From an uncultured Prevotella sp. (GTDB lineage Bacteria > Bacteroidota > Bacteroidia > Bacteroidales > Bacteroidaceae), in contig CAMJDL010000002.1 in NCBI GenBank assembly GCA_946404405.1, positions 1-64,000 on the forward strand: a stretch of DNA of 64,000 bases, read 5' to 3'. The first letter of the stretch is position 1; every line of letters starts with the position of its first letter. Position numbers and translations under genes: made by a program. Under the pieces are notes generated by a model. The model saw only the letters and a program-made list of their open reading frames with translations, was not told the origin of the DNA and made no database searches. Shown here piece by piece: positions 1-8,146 of the stretch.

Positions 1-223
1 GCCCGTAGCGGAAGGCCAGATAGGCCACGGCACGATACACCTCGTCGTAGTTCTCCAGCGAGCCCACGCGATAGTACTCCGTCAGTGACTCCTTCAGTTC
101 GTGCGGCAGACTCTCATACGGCGCATCGGCAATGCCCAGCACCGTCACCCCGTTCTGCTTCAGCCGCTGGCAGAAGTTCCAGTAGGTATGCGGAAAATGT
201 GGCGATATAAAAACGAAATTCAT
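1..223 (-). CDS. ATP-grasp family protein, N-terminal part (cut by window edge)
   Basis: The first 74 codons of a minus-strand gene that continues beyond the left edge. The protein begins MNFVFISPHFPHTYWNFC and continues through a Gly-Val-Thr-Val-Leu-Gly-Ile segment, which fits the pre-ATP-grasp domain of Bacteroidales carbamoyl-phosphate-synthase-like ATP-grasp proteins as I remember them. These carboxylate-amine ligases have no well defined substrate. The catalytic part lies outside the window, so activity cannot be judged. The ATG at 221-223 is preceded by a purine-rich AAAAGGATAAG, and a -7 box (TACCTTTG on the minus strand, 247-254) lies upstream, supporting this start. Confidence 0.7.
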   Translation of the reverse strand, partial: MNFVFISPHFPHTYWNFCQRLKQNGVTVLGIADAPYESLPHELKESLTEYYRVGSLENYDEVYRAVAYLAFRYG

Positions 224-246
224 AATCTTATCCTTTTATCCGGCGG

Positions 247-277
247 CAAAGGTACTTCTTTTTTGGCATATGTGCAA
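247..277 (-). promoter_or_regulatory. Bacteroidota-type promoter of the ATP-grasp gene
   Basis: On the minus strand a TTG (275-277) is followed about 21 bases later by TACCTTTG (247-254), the -33/-7 pattern of Bacteroidota sigma-ABfr. It lies 24 bases before the ATG at 223. Confidence 0.6.
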
Positions 278-330
278 TCGCATAATGATGGTATTTTCTA
301 TCCCATGCCATCCTGAAAAATACAGATTAT

Positions 331-384
331 TGATCATTTTATTTTCATTTTGAGGCTAAATTTCATTTTTTGATCATTTTATTT
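331..384. repeat. Short direct repeat, 40 bp apart
   Basis: TGATCATTTTATTT occurs at 331-344 and again at 371-384 in an AT-rich gap between two minus-strand genes. Each copy contains the palindrome TGATCA. I see no gene in 224-483 on either strand. Confidence 0.5.
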
Positions 385-483
385 GGCCTAAAATGGCCGA
401 AAAAAGCAACATGGAAAATCTTGGTGATTTATCCATGCTGCTTATTTTCAATTAGTTACGCTTTTCTAAGCCGAATTAAATGA

Positions 484-705
484 TCAGTACTCATCCTCGT
501 TAAATAGGAAGTCTTCCTTAGTAGGATAGTCGGGCCATATTTCTTCGATACTCTCGTAAATATCACCCTCGTCTTCTATTTCCTGAAGGTTCTCCAGCAC
601 CTCGAGGGGAGCGCCGGAGCGGATAGCGTAATCTATCAATTCGTCCTTGGTTGCGGGCCAGGGAGCGTCTTCCAATTTTGAAGCTAATTCAAGTGTCCAA
701 TACAT
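484..705 (-). CDS. DUF2795 domain protein, 73 aa
   Basis: A small acidic protein starting MYWTLELASKLEDAPWPATK. It matches the short DUF2795 proteins common in Bacteroidales, in which a single domain occupies the whole chain. The D-E-L-I-D-Y-A-I-R-S-G-A-P segment is the expected helical core, and the C-terminus is rich in Asp and Glu. No catalytic motif, signal peptide or membrane segment is visible, so a small cytoplasmic protein of unknown role is the best statement. A minus-strand -7 box TACTTTTG (737-744) suggests it has its own promoter, separate from the adenosyltransferase gene upstream. Confidence 0.8.
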   Translation of the reverse strand: MYWTLELASKLEDAPWPATKDELIDYAIRSGAPLEVLENLQEIEDEGDIYESIEEIWPDYPTKEDFLFNEDEY

Positions 706-756
706 AGTCTTAATTATTATAGTTTGAATTTGCCCGCAAAAGTACTATTTTTTTTC

Positions 757-1323
757 TTATTTACAAGCATTCTTCCATAATTTTTCTTCTATTCCTTGAA
801 GAAAATTCAACTTTTTGGCCAAAACGAACAGATAATCGCTCAATCGGTTGACATATTGTTGCACTTCTGGTGACACAACAGCATCTTCAGCAAGGGCCAC
901 AATGCAACGTTCGGCACGACGACAAACGGTACGGCAGACATGTGCTTGGGAGGCCTCACGACATCCACCGGGAAGAATGAAGCCCTGACGTTCGGGCAAC
1001 TCGTGCATGATGGTGTCGACCTCGTGTTCCAAGAGCTCTATCTCACCTTCGGGCAGATGGGCAGAAGGGTAGAGGGGTGTCTGCGACTGGTCGGTAGCCA
1101 GATTGGTGCACACGTTGAACAGGCAGTTTTGGATGCGAATGACCATCTGATATTCGTGACTGTCGGCAGGCAGTAGTGATGCCAGCAGTCCGAGATGTGA
1201 ACTGAGTTCATCGACGGTGCCGTAGGCCTCCAGACGGGCGCTGGCTTTCGATACGCGCTGGCCTCCAACGAGTGAGGTCAGTCCCTTGTCGCCTGTGCGG
1301 GTATAAACTTTTGTAATCTTCAT
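757..1323 (-). CDS. Cob(I)yrinic acid a,c-diamide adenosyltransferase, PduO type
   Basis: 188 aa, normal for the PduO/MMAB family, which transfers the adenosyl group of ATP to cob(I)alamin to make coenzyme B12. The ATP-binding signature T-R-T-G-D-K-G is at residues 8-14. The conserved Arg-rich helix C-R-R-A-E-R-C and the C-terminal N-R-L-S-D-Y-L-F motif are both present, so the active site looks intact. It is the last gene of the minus-strand operon starting with the two NSS transporters and lies 11 bp after the methyltransferase-like gene. Nothing in that operon is obviously B12-related, so grouping may reflect shared expression only. The ATG at 1321-1323 is the only reasonable start. Confidence 0.9.
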   Translation of the reverse strand: MKITKVYTRTGDKGLTSLVGGQRVSKASARLEAYGTVDELSSHLGLLASLLPADSHEYQMVIRIQNCLFNVCTNLATDQSQTPLYPSAHLPEGEIELLEHEVDTIMHELPERQGFILPGGCREASQAHVCRTVCRRAERCIVALAEDAVVSPEVQQYVNRLSDYLFVLAKKLNFLQGIEEKLWKNACK

Positions 1324-1334
1324 ATAGGTCGTGT

Positions 1335-1859
1335 TTAGAAATTGATACGATAGTTATGCTTGTAACGCTGGGTATCGCAGAACACGATGCCACAATAGTA
1401 GAGGTCGAAGGTGGTGCCTGTACGCGTGTCGTGCTCGATAGCATGCCAAGTCTGCCAGTCGCGGTAAATACCTTCGACAATGATGACGGACTGCTGATTG
1501 CAGTGGGCGTAGAGCTGCTCAAGCTGTTGATGTTGCTCTATATCGATACGCGCCAACTGGAGTGGTTCGTTGCCTAAGTCGGAAACGATATGTGCCGAAC
1601 GGCAACCATTCTGAAACCAAGGCTGATAGTCGTTAGTCAGTATTGTGGCAGGTTGGCGCCAGTTAGTCACACGAAAATAGAGTTCACCCAGCTTGCGTTG
1701 CAGCCAGTTCTCTTCTATTATTTCATCGTAGGCATAATAGGCATCGTGCTCGTTGACCACCGAACGAACAAAGTTGAAGTCGGTAGGCGACTGGATGCCA
1801 AATCCCTGGCACTTATGGATGCGGCTTAGCCATACGAGGAATCGAGGAAGGGGACTCAT
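1335..1859 (-). CDS. Short SAM-methyltransferase-like protein
   Basis: About 174 aa. The N-terminal motif G-F-G-I-Q-S-P-T-D-F-N-F-V resembles the G-I-H-S-P-F-x-F-x-F-V opening of a Bacteroidota class I methyltransferase-like family, and the end F-D-L-Y-Y-C-G-I-V-F-C-D ... R-I-N-F resembles that family's last strands. No clear glycine-rich SAM motif (GxGxG) is visible and the chain is shorter than family members I recall, so it may not be an active methyltransferase. The ATG at 1857-1859 is chosen; an in-frame TTG at 1866-1868 overlaps the stop of the ComEA-like gene (TTGA) and is an alternative. Position in a tight operon suggests translational coupling. Confidence 0.55.
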   Translation of the reverse strand: MSPLPRFLVWLSRIHKCQGFGIQSPTDFNFVRSVVNEHDAYYAYDEIIEENWLQRKLGELYFRVTNWRQPATILTNDYQPWFQNGCRSAHIVSDLGNEPLQLARIDIEQHQQLEQLYAHCNQQSVIIVEGIYRDWQTWHAIEHDTRTGTTFDLYYCGIVFCDTQRYKHNYRINF

Positions 1860-1864
1860 AGCTG

Positions 1865-2725
1865 TCAATACTCAATATAGGGTTCAAGTCGATGAATAAC
1901 CTCGTCGGTAAAATCCTTGCTGAGGCGTAACTCATTGAGGCTCTTGATGTCGCCATGCAGTCTGCGATAGTCGGTGATGGCTTTGGCCATATAGAAGTTA
2001 ACATACGGATGGCGGCGCAACTGCTGAAGTGTGAGCCGATTGATGTTCATTCGTCTGGGGTGTGCGTTGGCAATCACAAAATACTGCTTGGAGGTCTGTG
2101 GGAAGTCCTCGATTTCGTCCAACTGATCGACGTTGACGTAACCACCCAGTCGTTGCCCGTGACGGATAATCTCGCTGGCATAGTAGGAACCAATGCCAGG
2201 CACCTTCTTCAGCTGTGTTGTATCGGCAGTGTTCAGAATGACATGCTCGTCGGCCTGTATCTTGACAGGATAGCGCACAGTGTCGCGTTCCACTTGCTGG
2301 CGCTTGCCCACCAGTGTAGAGGCAGGCAAGTAGTCATCAGAGATGCGGATATATGGTTCCAATTCGCGATACTGCTTGACGGTGAGACCATAGAGACGGG
2401 CAAAGTCTTCCTTCTGACGATAGATGCCTCCCTTTGCGCGATACCTATAAATATTACGTACCTGCCAGGGTTGCAAGCCAAGACGCAACAGTTGGGTACT
2501 GTCAGCCGTGTTAGGGTCGAAAGGGAAACGCTCCGTGTTACGCGATTCAGTCGCGTAATACTGGACAGGACGGTTGGCGTGATGGGCATTCCTTTGACCA
2601 AGGATGCTATCGGAAGCCATCTGTTGGGGGTTGGCATGGTAGTCGCCAAATTGCCAGAAGAATGCTGCGAAGGCCACAGCCAGCAGCAGGAGTGCAATAG
2701 CTATCTTACGGTCGTTGCGTATCAT
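1865..2725 (-). CDS. ComEA-like helix-hairpin-helix protein
   Basis: 286 aa. An N-terminal membrane anchor (about residues 8-25, after M-I-R-N-D-R-K) is followed by three helix-hairpin-helix segments beginning D-P-N-T-A-D-S-T-Q-L, L-N-T-A-D-T-T-Q-L-K-K-V-P-G-I-G and I-N-R-L-T-L-Q-Q-L. The middle copy is the most canonical. ComEA proteins bind incoming DNA at the outer face of the inner membrane; Bacteroidota proteins of this type often carry several HhH units. The start at 2725 overlaps the stop of the upstream transporter gene by ATGA, indicating translational coupling; an in-frame ATG at 2762-2764 would lie inside the transporter gene and is less likely. Confidence 0.8.
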   Translation of the reverse strand: MIRNDRKIAIALLLLAVAFAAFFWQFGDYHANPQQMASDSILGQRNAHHANRPVQYYATESRNTERFPFDPNTADSTQLLRLGLQPWQVRNIYRYRAKGGIYRQKEDFARLYGLTVKQYRELEPYIRISDDYLPASTLVGKRQQVERDTVRYPVKIQADEHVILNTADTTQLKKVPGIGSYYASEIIRHGQRLGGYVNVDQLDEIEDFPQTSKQYFVIANAHPRRMNINRLTLQQLRRHPYVNFYMAKAITDYRRLHGDIKSLNELRLSKDFTDEVIHRLEPYIEY

Positions 2726-4080
2726 ATAATACCTAACTGATGGAGGAATACAAGGATGATACACAGCGGACAGACGTAGCGCACGGCAAAGAGATAGACG
2801 TTGAAGATGCGTTGTCCGTGAGTGCCCCAGTTAGTAAACTCGTCGTGAGCCACCTGTCGCGGAATATACCAGCCCACAAACAGGCAGGTCAGCATGGCAC
2901 CCGTGGGCAACATGAAGTTGGCAGTCAGTGCATCGCAGAAATCCATCACAGAGCGTCCCATCAGCTGTAAGTCGGGTACTGCCCCAACAGACAGTGAGCA
3001 AACGATACAGATGACAAAGGCGATGATGGTAATAACCCACGCTGAACGACGACGCGGCAATGACAGTTCTTCGGTAAAGAAGGCCGTACCAATCTCGTGC
3101 ATGGAGATGGTAGACGTAAGCGCCGCAAACACCAACAGGGCATAGAACATGACGCTGACCACGTAGCCAACGGCGGGCATGGCGGCAAAGGCCTGTTGGA
3201 ACACGTTGGGCAGTGTGATGAAGATGAGCGAAGGACCAGAGTCCGGACTGATGCCTACGGAGGCAGCCGCAGGGAAGATCATGAGTCCTGAAAGAATGGC
3301 TATCAATGTATCGAGCAGGGCTATCTGACCAGCAGACCTCAAAAGGTTTGTGTCACGAGAAAAATAGCTGGCGTATGTGCAGAGACAAGCTGTGCCTAAT
3401 GACAGCGAGAAGAATGCCTGCCCCAATGCTTCAAGCAGTACACTGCTGGAGAGCTTGCTGAAATCGGGCTGGAACAGGAACCGCACACCCTCTATCGCGC
3501 CAGGCAACATACACGATGCCACCATCAGGATGAATAAAAGCACTAACAGTATGGGCATCAACAGCTTCGAAGCCCGTTCGATACCTTTCCGTACGCCACG
3601 AACAATGACCAGATGGGTCATCAGTACAAAGGCAACACCCCAAAGCAGGGGACGCCAGGGATGACTTGAAAACTGGACGAAGTAGTTCTTGACGTAGTCG
3701 GCATCGCCAGTGACCTGACCAGCTATCGAGGCATACAGATATTGCAGACACCAGCCTGCCACGACAGCATAAAAGCCCAGGATAATGGTTGAGGTCAGAA
3801 TACCTAAGTAGCCTACCAGTCGCCAAGGGCGCCCACCCGAGAGCTTGTCGTAGGCAGCGGCAGCATTGGCCTGTGCATGACGGCCCACGATGAATTCGCT
3901 GACCATACCCGGCACACCTAAGATCAGGATGCAGGCTATATAAATAAGGATAAATGCCGCACCGCCATTCTCGCCAGCCATATAGGGGAATCGCCAGACG
4001 TTTCCCAGTCCGACGGCACTGCCTGCCGTTGCCAGTACAATGCCTAATTTGCTGCCAAAATTACCGCGTTCATTCATCAT
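2722..4080 (-). CDS. Sodium-dependent transporter, NSS (SNF) family, copy 1
   Basis: 452 aa, close to the usual 440-460 of bacterial neurotransmitter:sodium symporters. The signature N-F-G-S-K-L-G-I-V-L-A-T-A-G-S-A-V-G-L-G-N is at the start and W-R-F-P-Y follows in TM1, the unwound region that binds Na+ and substrate. Eleven or so hydrophobic segments follow. Substrate cannot be assigned; family members carry amino acids. It lies 4 bp after a second NSS gene to which it is clearly related along its length (M-A-G-E-N-G-G, G-V-R-x-G-I-E-R-A-S-K-L, F-I-T-L-P-N-V-F-Q-Q-A-F, D-E-F-T-N-W-G-T in both), so the pair is a tandem duplication. Confidence 0.9.
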   Translation of the reverse strand: MMNERGNFGSKLGIVLATAGSAVGLGNVWRFPYMAGENGGAAFILIYIACILILGVPGMVSEFIVGRHAQANAAAAYDKLSGGRPWRLVGYLGILTSTIILGFYAVVAGWCLQYLYASIAGQVTGDADYVKNYFVQFSSHPWRPLLWGVAFVLMTHLVIVRGVRKGIERASKLLMPILLVLLFILMVASCMLPGAIEGVRFLFQPDFSKLSSSVLLEALGQAFFSLSLGTACLCTYASYFSRDTNLLRSAGQIALLDTLIAILSGLMIFPAAASVGISPDSGPSLIFITLPNVFQQAFAAMPAVGYVVSVMFYALLVFAALTSTISMHEIGTAFFTEELSLPRRRSAWVITIIAFVICIVCSLSVGAVPDLQLMGRSVMDFCDALTANFMLPTGAMLTCLFVGWYIPRQVAHDEFTNWGTHGQRIFNVYLFAVRYVCPLCIILVFLHQLGII

Positions 4081-4084
4081 GATC

Positions 4085-5464
4085 TTAATGTAATAAGCCT
4101 AATTGGTGTAGGAAAATGAATAGTATGGCTAACGGACAGATGTACTTAATCAGGAAGAGATAGAAGTGGAAGAAACGTCCGCGCAATGTGCCCCAGTTGG
4201 TGAACTCGTCGCGCACAATTTTATGTGGCATGAACCAGCCAATAAAGATACATGTCAGGAAGCCCACGACGGGCAGGAATATCTGGCCTGTAATGAAGTC
4301 GAACCAGTCGAACAGTGTCTTTCCTAAGAATGAGAAGCAGTCAACAGCGCCTAACGACAACGAGCAGATGGCACCGATGATCGTTGTTGATATGGTGACG
4401 ATGAGTGCTGCCTTCTTACGTGTGATAACCATCTCTTCCTGAAAGAAAGCCGTAGAGACTTCGTGAAGGGACATGAGCGACGTCAGTGCGGCTAATGACA
4501 GCAGGACGAAGAACAACAACGACACCAGATAGCCCACGACAGGCATCGTGCTGAAAGCCTGCTGGAAGACGTTGGGCAGCGTGATGAAGATGAGTGACGG
4601 CCCGGAATCAGGATTGACGCCTACGGCAAAAGCGGCAGGGAATATCATGAGTCCTGCCAAGATGGCTACCATACAGTCGATGACGGCTATCTGGACGGCT
4701 GAATTGGTAAGGTTTGTATGTTTTGAAAAGTAGCTGGCGTATGTACAGAGACAGCCCATCGCTATGCTGAGCGAATAGAACGACTGGCCTAAGGCCGCTA
4801 AGAAGACGTCGCCGTTAATCTTTGTAAAGTCTGGTTTAAAAAGGAAGTTGATGCCCTTCTCGGCCCCAGGCAGCATACATGATGCGACGACGATGACGAG
4901 CAGCAGGATGAATAGGGTAGGCATCATGAGTTTCGAAGCCCGTTCGATACCGTCACGTACACCATGCTCGATAATCAAGTAGGTTATACCTAAGATGATA
5001 ACCGTCCAAAGCACAGGTTTGACGGGGTCGGATGCCAACGAAGCAAAATACTGTTGGAAGTATTCTGGTGAACCAGTCATGTGACCAATCAGTGAAGCCC
5101 AGATATACTGCAGGCACCAGCCAGCCACCACTGCATAATAGCCAGTAATCAGGAATCCAGTCAGTACGCCCATATAGCCAATGAGGGCCCATGGGCTTTT
5201 GCCTGCCAGTTTACGATAGGCACGGGCCGTATTGGCACGTCCCCGGCGTCCGATGATGAATTCGCTAATCATGCAGGGAATACCCAGTAACAAGACACAT
5301 GCAATATATATCATAATAAATACTGCACCACCATTCTCTCCAGCCATATAGGGGAAACGCCATACGTTACCCAGTCCGACAGCACTGCCTGCGGTAGCCA
5401 GAATGACACCCAGTTTGCTGCCAAAATTCGCTCTTTCCAGTTTAGCCATCTCAGAATTCTTCAT
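4085..5464 (-). CDS. Sodium-dependent transporter, NSS (SNF) family, copy 2
   Basis: 459 aa from the ATG at 5462-5464 (M-K-N-S-E-M-A-K). An ATG five codons in (5449) is an alternative, and an upstream extension is rejected because it crosses the promoter. It has the same NSS hallmarks as its neighbour: N-F-G-S-K-L-G near the start, then G-L-G-N-V-W-R-F-P-Y. It is the first gene of a five-gene minus-strand operon running to the adenosyltransferase. Its promoter is one half of a palindromic divergent promoter (5471-5504). The two transporters have diverged enough to suggest different amino-acid preferences, but this is inference. Confidence 0.9.
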   Translation of the reverse strand: MKNSEMAKLERANFGSKLGVILATAGSAVGLGNVWRFPYMAGENGGAVFIMIYIACVLLLGIPCMISEFIIGRRGRANTARAYRKLAGKSPWALIGYMGVLTGFLITGYYAVVAGWCLQYIWASLIGHMTGSPEYFQQYFASLASDPVKPVLWTVIILGITYLIIEHGVRDGIERASKLMMPTLFILLLVIVVASCMLPGAEKGINFLFKPDFTKINGDVFLAALGQSFYSLSIAMGCLCTYASYFSKHTNLTNSAVQIAVIDCMVAILAGLMIFPAAFAVGVNPDSGPSLIFITLPNVFQQAFSTMPVVGYLVSLLFFVLLSLAALTSLMSLHEVSTAFFQEEMVITRKKAALIVTISTTIIGAICSLSLGAVDCFSFLGKTLFDWFDFITGQIFLPVVGFLTCIFIGWFMPHKIVRDEFTNWGTLRGRFFHFYLFLIKYICPLAILFIFLHQLGLLH

Positions 5465-5470
5465 AATCGC

Positions 5471-5504
5471 TTGCAAAAGTATAAAATAATTCTTACTTTT
5501 GCAA
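5471..5504. promoter_or_regulatory. Palindromic divergent promoter
   Basis: TTGCAAAAGTA (5471-5481) and its exact inverse TACTTTTGCAA (5494-5504) flank a 12-bp AT-rich spacer. Each arm reads as the TTG -33 box for one direction and as the TA-n-n-TTTG -7 box for the other, so one palindrome can fire both the NSS operon (minus) and the VanZ-like gene (plus). Predicted transcripts start within a few bases of both ATGs. Confidence 0.7.
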
Positions 5505-5509
5505 CCGAA

Positions 5510-5911
5510 ATGAAAGATATTCTGCAAAAAACCGTGCAAATTGCCAAGAAATATCCCTTCAGTACTTGCTGTATTGTGCTGATATGGATACTATCGTTCT
5601 TACCGTTCCCAGAGATGAAAGGCTTAGATGATGTCCCGTTTGTTGACAAATGGACACATATCGTGATGTATGGTGGTACATGTTGTGTGATATGGACGGA
5701 ATATGTCCGTCAACACTTGACATTAGATGGCGAAAAACTCTTTATTTATGCGTGGCTGTTGCCAATCCTGATGAGTGGTGTTATCGAATTGCTTCAAGAG
5801 TACTGTACCACCTATCGTGGTGGTGAGTGGCTCGACATGGCTGCTAACAGTACTGGGGTTACCTTAGCGGTGGTTTATGGCCTGTTTTTCCGCTATTTCA
5901 TTAAGAAATAG
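5510..5911 (+). CDS. VanZ-like membrane protein
   Basis: 133 aa with four hydrophobic stretches. The F-V-D-K-W-T-H segment in the first loop and the R-G-G-E-W-L-D-M-x-A-N motif before the last helix are the VanZ hallmarks (a conserved Asp/His loop and a D-x-x-A-N helix). In Gram-positives VanZ gives teicoplanin tolerance; in Bacteroidota the role is unknown. The ATG at 5510 is chosen: upstream codons in frame lie inside the promoter palindrome. Only about 8 bases separate the -7 box from the ATG, so the mRNA is probably nearly leaderless. A terminator hairpin follows directly. Confidence 0.85.
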   Translation: MKDILQKTVQIAKKYPFSTCCIVLIWILSFLPFPEMKGLDDVPFVDKWTHIVMYGGTCCVIWTEYVRQHLTLDGEKLFIYAWLLPILMSGVIELLQEYCTTYRGGEWLDMAANSTGVTLAVVYGLFFRYFIKK

Positions 5912-5930
5912 CCTCTAAAAGGCTCGTTTT
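5910..5930 (+). terminator. Rho-independent terminator of the VanZ-like gene
   Basis: Stem AGCCT (5910-5914) with AGGCT (5920-5924), loop CTAAA, then CG and a run of T. The stem begins within the stop codon of the gene. Confidence 0.6.
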
Positions 5931-6000
5931 TATGTTTTTAACTTTAAAAACAAACGAGAAGTGTGGTTTTTGTGTACCTTTTTGCTTTGCAAGAAGGTAC
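5923..6000. other. Two further hairpins in the 5912-6098 gap
   Basis: First, CTCGTTT (5923-5929) pairs with AAACGAG (5952-5958) and GTTTTTAA (5934-5941) with TTAAAAAC (5944-5951). Second, GTACCTT (5974-5980) pairs with AAGGTAC (5994-6000), extended inward by TTTGC and GCAAG around a TTT loop. The second hairpin contains TACCTTTTTGC, a near copy of the -7 box of the following gene. Confidence 0.5.
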
Positions 6001-6035
6001 TCTCGCTCGGCAATAAAAATTAAAAAATTGTTTTT

Positions 6036-6072
6036 TTATTTTGTATTGTTCTCGCTTATTCGTACCTTTGCA
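6036..6072 (+). promoter_or_regulatory. Promoter of the CDP-alcohol phosphatidyltransferase operon
   Basis: The -7 box TACCTTTG is at 6063-6070, with TTG-containing sequence about 20 bases upstream. The whole 37-bp stretch matches the dut promoter (48829-48865) at 33 of 37 positions by my hand alignment. Confidence 0.7.
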
Positions 6073-6098
6073 GGTTGAATCGCATAAAAATACGAAAA

Positions 6099-7079
6099 AT
6101 GAACGAGAATTTAAATAAGACTCTGAAATCAGTTGAGACAGAGGACTGGCTCGATTTGCATGTGGTACGCCCTTTCTGTTACTATTGGGCCGTGCTGTTT
6201 GCAAAACTTGACATTCATCCTAATACGGTCACCATTCTTTCCATGTTTATTGGTGCTGCCAGTGCTATCTTCTTTGGCTGTGGTAGTTTCTACTATTCAG
6301 GCACATGGGGACTCGTCATGAATATCATTGCCATCCTGTTGCTTTGTCTGGCTGATATCTTCGACTGTACGGACGGACAGCTGGCTCGTATGACGGGTAA
6401 GAAGAGCCGACTGGGCCGTATACTCGATGGTGTGGCAGGCTTTGCCTGGTTTATCCCCATCTATCATGTGCTGGTTTATCGCTTCTATATCCATCACGAC
6501 TTGGAATTCGGATGGCTGGGCATTGAAGACACGCCAGAGAATGTGCTAATAGCAACGGTTGTGGTCTATGTGTTGGGCTTGATTTCTGGTATTGCAGGAC
6601 TGGCAGGTCAACAGCGTCTGGCCGACTACTATATCCAGGTGCATCTGTTCTTCCTGAAAGGTGAGAAGGGTTCTGAATTGGACAATTCCAAGCGTCAACA
6701 GGAGATTTACGACCAGATGGACGAGAACACTCCTGCTGTGGAGCGCTATTTCCAGAAGTCATATATCGACTACACCAAGAAGCAGGAGAAACGTACCCCT
6801 CAGTTCCAACGCCTGATGCAGAAAATCCGTGAGAAGTTTGGTAGTACTGACAACATGCCTGAGTCTGTACGTCAGGAGTTCCATGATGCCTCACTGCCTG
6901 TTATTTTCTGGAATGGTCTGCTGACCTTCAATTTCCGTTCGTTCTGGCTGTTTCTGTTCTGTCTGCTCGATGTGCCTGTGATGAACTTCATATGGGAAAT
7001 CGTCGCTATGGGTCTGTTGGCGTGTTATGTCAATCATCGTCACGAATCATTCTGCAAGCGTATTGCCGATAAACTGTAA
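6099..7079 (+). CDS. CDP-alcohol phosphatidyltransferase family membrane protein
   Basis: 326 aa. The family signature D-x2-D-G-x2-A-R-x8-G-x3-D-x3-D is present as D-C-T-D-G-Q-L-A-R ... L-G-R-I-L-D-G-V-A-G, but the fourth aspartate, normally the general base, is Gly (codon GGC). Several membrane segments follow the motif, plus a long charged middle region (about residues 190-255) unusual for simple phosphatidyltransferases. It starts a run with a flippase-like protein and an aminotransferase, suggesting synthesis of an amino-containing phospholipid or surface glycolipid head group; this is inference. The ATG at 6099 is chosen over a TTG at 6075 because the latter is only 5 bases from the -7 box. 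Confidence 0.8.
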   Translation: MNENLNKTLKSVETEDWLDLHVVRPFCYYWAVLFAKLDIHPNTVTILSMFIGAASAIFFGCGSFYYSGTWGLVMNIIAILLLCLADIFDCTDGQLARMTGKKSRLGRILDGVAGFAWFIPIYHVLVYRFYIHHDLEFGWLGIEDTPENVLIATVVVYVLGLISGIAGLAGQQRLADYYIQVHLFFLKGEKGSELDNSKRQQEIYDQMDENTPAVERYFQKSYIDYTKKQEKRTPQFQRLMQKIREKFGSTDNMPESVRQEFHDASLPVIFWNGLLTFNFRSFWLFLFCLLDVPVMNFIWEIVAMGLLACYVNHRHESFCKRIADKL

Positions 7080-7082
7080 AGC

Positions 7083-8117
7083 ATGGTTTGGACTAAGCAA
7101 CGACTCAATAATCTGTTCTTCATCATAGGCGTAGTGGCTGTGGTGGTTATGCTGTTTACGTTCGACGTGAGCTTCGTCGAGCTATGGCAGCATCTGTGCC
7201 ATGCCGGCTACTGGCTGATACCGATTATTGGCGTGTGGTTCTTGGTCTATGGACTGAATGCACTGGCTTGGCAAGCCACCATAGAAGGTAATCTGGGTGG
7301 TAAGGCACCAGTGTCGTTTTGGCGTATCTACCGTCTCACCATTACGGGTTATGCGCTGAACTATGCCACACCAGTAGGCGGCTTGGGTGGTGAGCCCTAT
7401 CGTATCATGGAACTGTCGAAGGATATTGATAAGGAGCATGCCACGTCGAGTGTTATCCTCTATGCTATGATGCACTTCTTTGCCCACTTCTGGTTCTGGT
7501 TCATCAGCATCTTCATCTATTTGGCATTAGTCTTTGCAGGCGACCTGCCTATTAACACGTTTATAGGAACGGTATTGGGCATCATTGTGGTATTCTGCCT
7601 CTTGGCATTCTACCTGTTCTCGAAAGGCTATCGTAATGGATTGGTGAAATATGTGTTGGGCGTAGTGGCTCATATCCCAGGACTGAAGAAATGGACGCTG
7701 CGTTTCTGGGGCCGTCATGCTGAGGCTATAGAGAATATCGATAAACAGATAGCCTCTCTGCACGGACAGGACAAGAAAGCCTTTTATAAGAGTCTGGTGC
7801 TGGAATACTTTTCGCGTGTGGTGCAGAGCTCTGAAGTATTGTTTATGCTGCTACTCTTTGGCATTGACAACGGTGGTGGCTTCGATGGTATTACAATTAC
7901 CTATCTACACTCCATCCTGATAGTGGCTTTTACCACGCTGTTTGCCAACCTGATAGGATTCCTGCCCATGCAGTTGGGTGTTCAGGAGGGTGGCTTCGTA
8001 CTGTCTATTGCAGCACTGGGCTTGTCTGCTGCATTAGGCATCTTTGTCAGTATCATCTGCCGTGTGCGTGAAATCATCTGGATTATCGTTGGCATCCTAT
8101 TGATGCGATTAAAATAA
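7083..8117 (+). CDS. Lysylphosphatidylglycerol synthase-type transmembrane protein (UPF0104)
   Basis: 344 aa with about eight hydrophobic segments. The T-P-V-G-G-L-G-G-E-P-Y-R loop after the third helix and L-G-V-Q-E-G-G near the C-terminus are typical of the LPG_synthase_TM / AglD-like family, the membrane half of MprF without the tRNA-dependent aminoacyl domain. Members are thought to act as lipid flippases or lipid-linked sugar partners. It begins 3 bp after the phosphatidyltransferase gene, so the two are co-translated and probably work on the same lipid. The ATG at 7083 is the only sensible start. Confidence 0.85.
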   Translation: MVWTKQRLNNLFFIIGVVAVVVMLFTFDVSFVELWQHLCHAGYWLIPIIGVWFLVYGLNALAWQATIEGNLGGKAPVSFWRIYRLTITGYALNYATPVGGLGGEPYRIMELSKDIDKEHATSSVILYAMMHFFAHFWFWFISIFIYLALVFAGDLPINTFIGTVLGIIVVFCLLAFYLFSKGYRNGLVKYVLGVVAHIPGLKKWTLRFWGRHAEAIENIDKQIASLHGQDKKAFYKSLVLEYFSRVVQSSEVLFMLLLFGIDNGGGFDGITITYLHSILIVAFTTLFANLIGFLPMQLGVQEGGFVLSIAALGLSAALGIFVSIICRVREIIWIIVGILLMRLK

Positions 8118-8146
8118 GAAAACAAAAAAGAAAAGATAATATAATT

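Noticed and set aside
1955..2740. Plus-strand open frame of 261 codons across the ComEA-like gene
   Set aside because: Antisense to a gene with three helix-hairpin-helix units and an ATGA-coupled start; no features of its own.
5944..6204. Minus-strand open frame of 86 codons over the hairpin-rich gap
   Set aside because: It covers the promoter and start of the phosphatidyltransferase gene and has no plausible start or domain.
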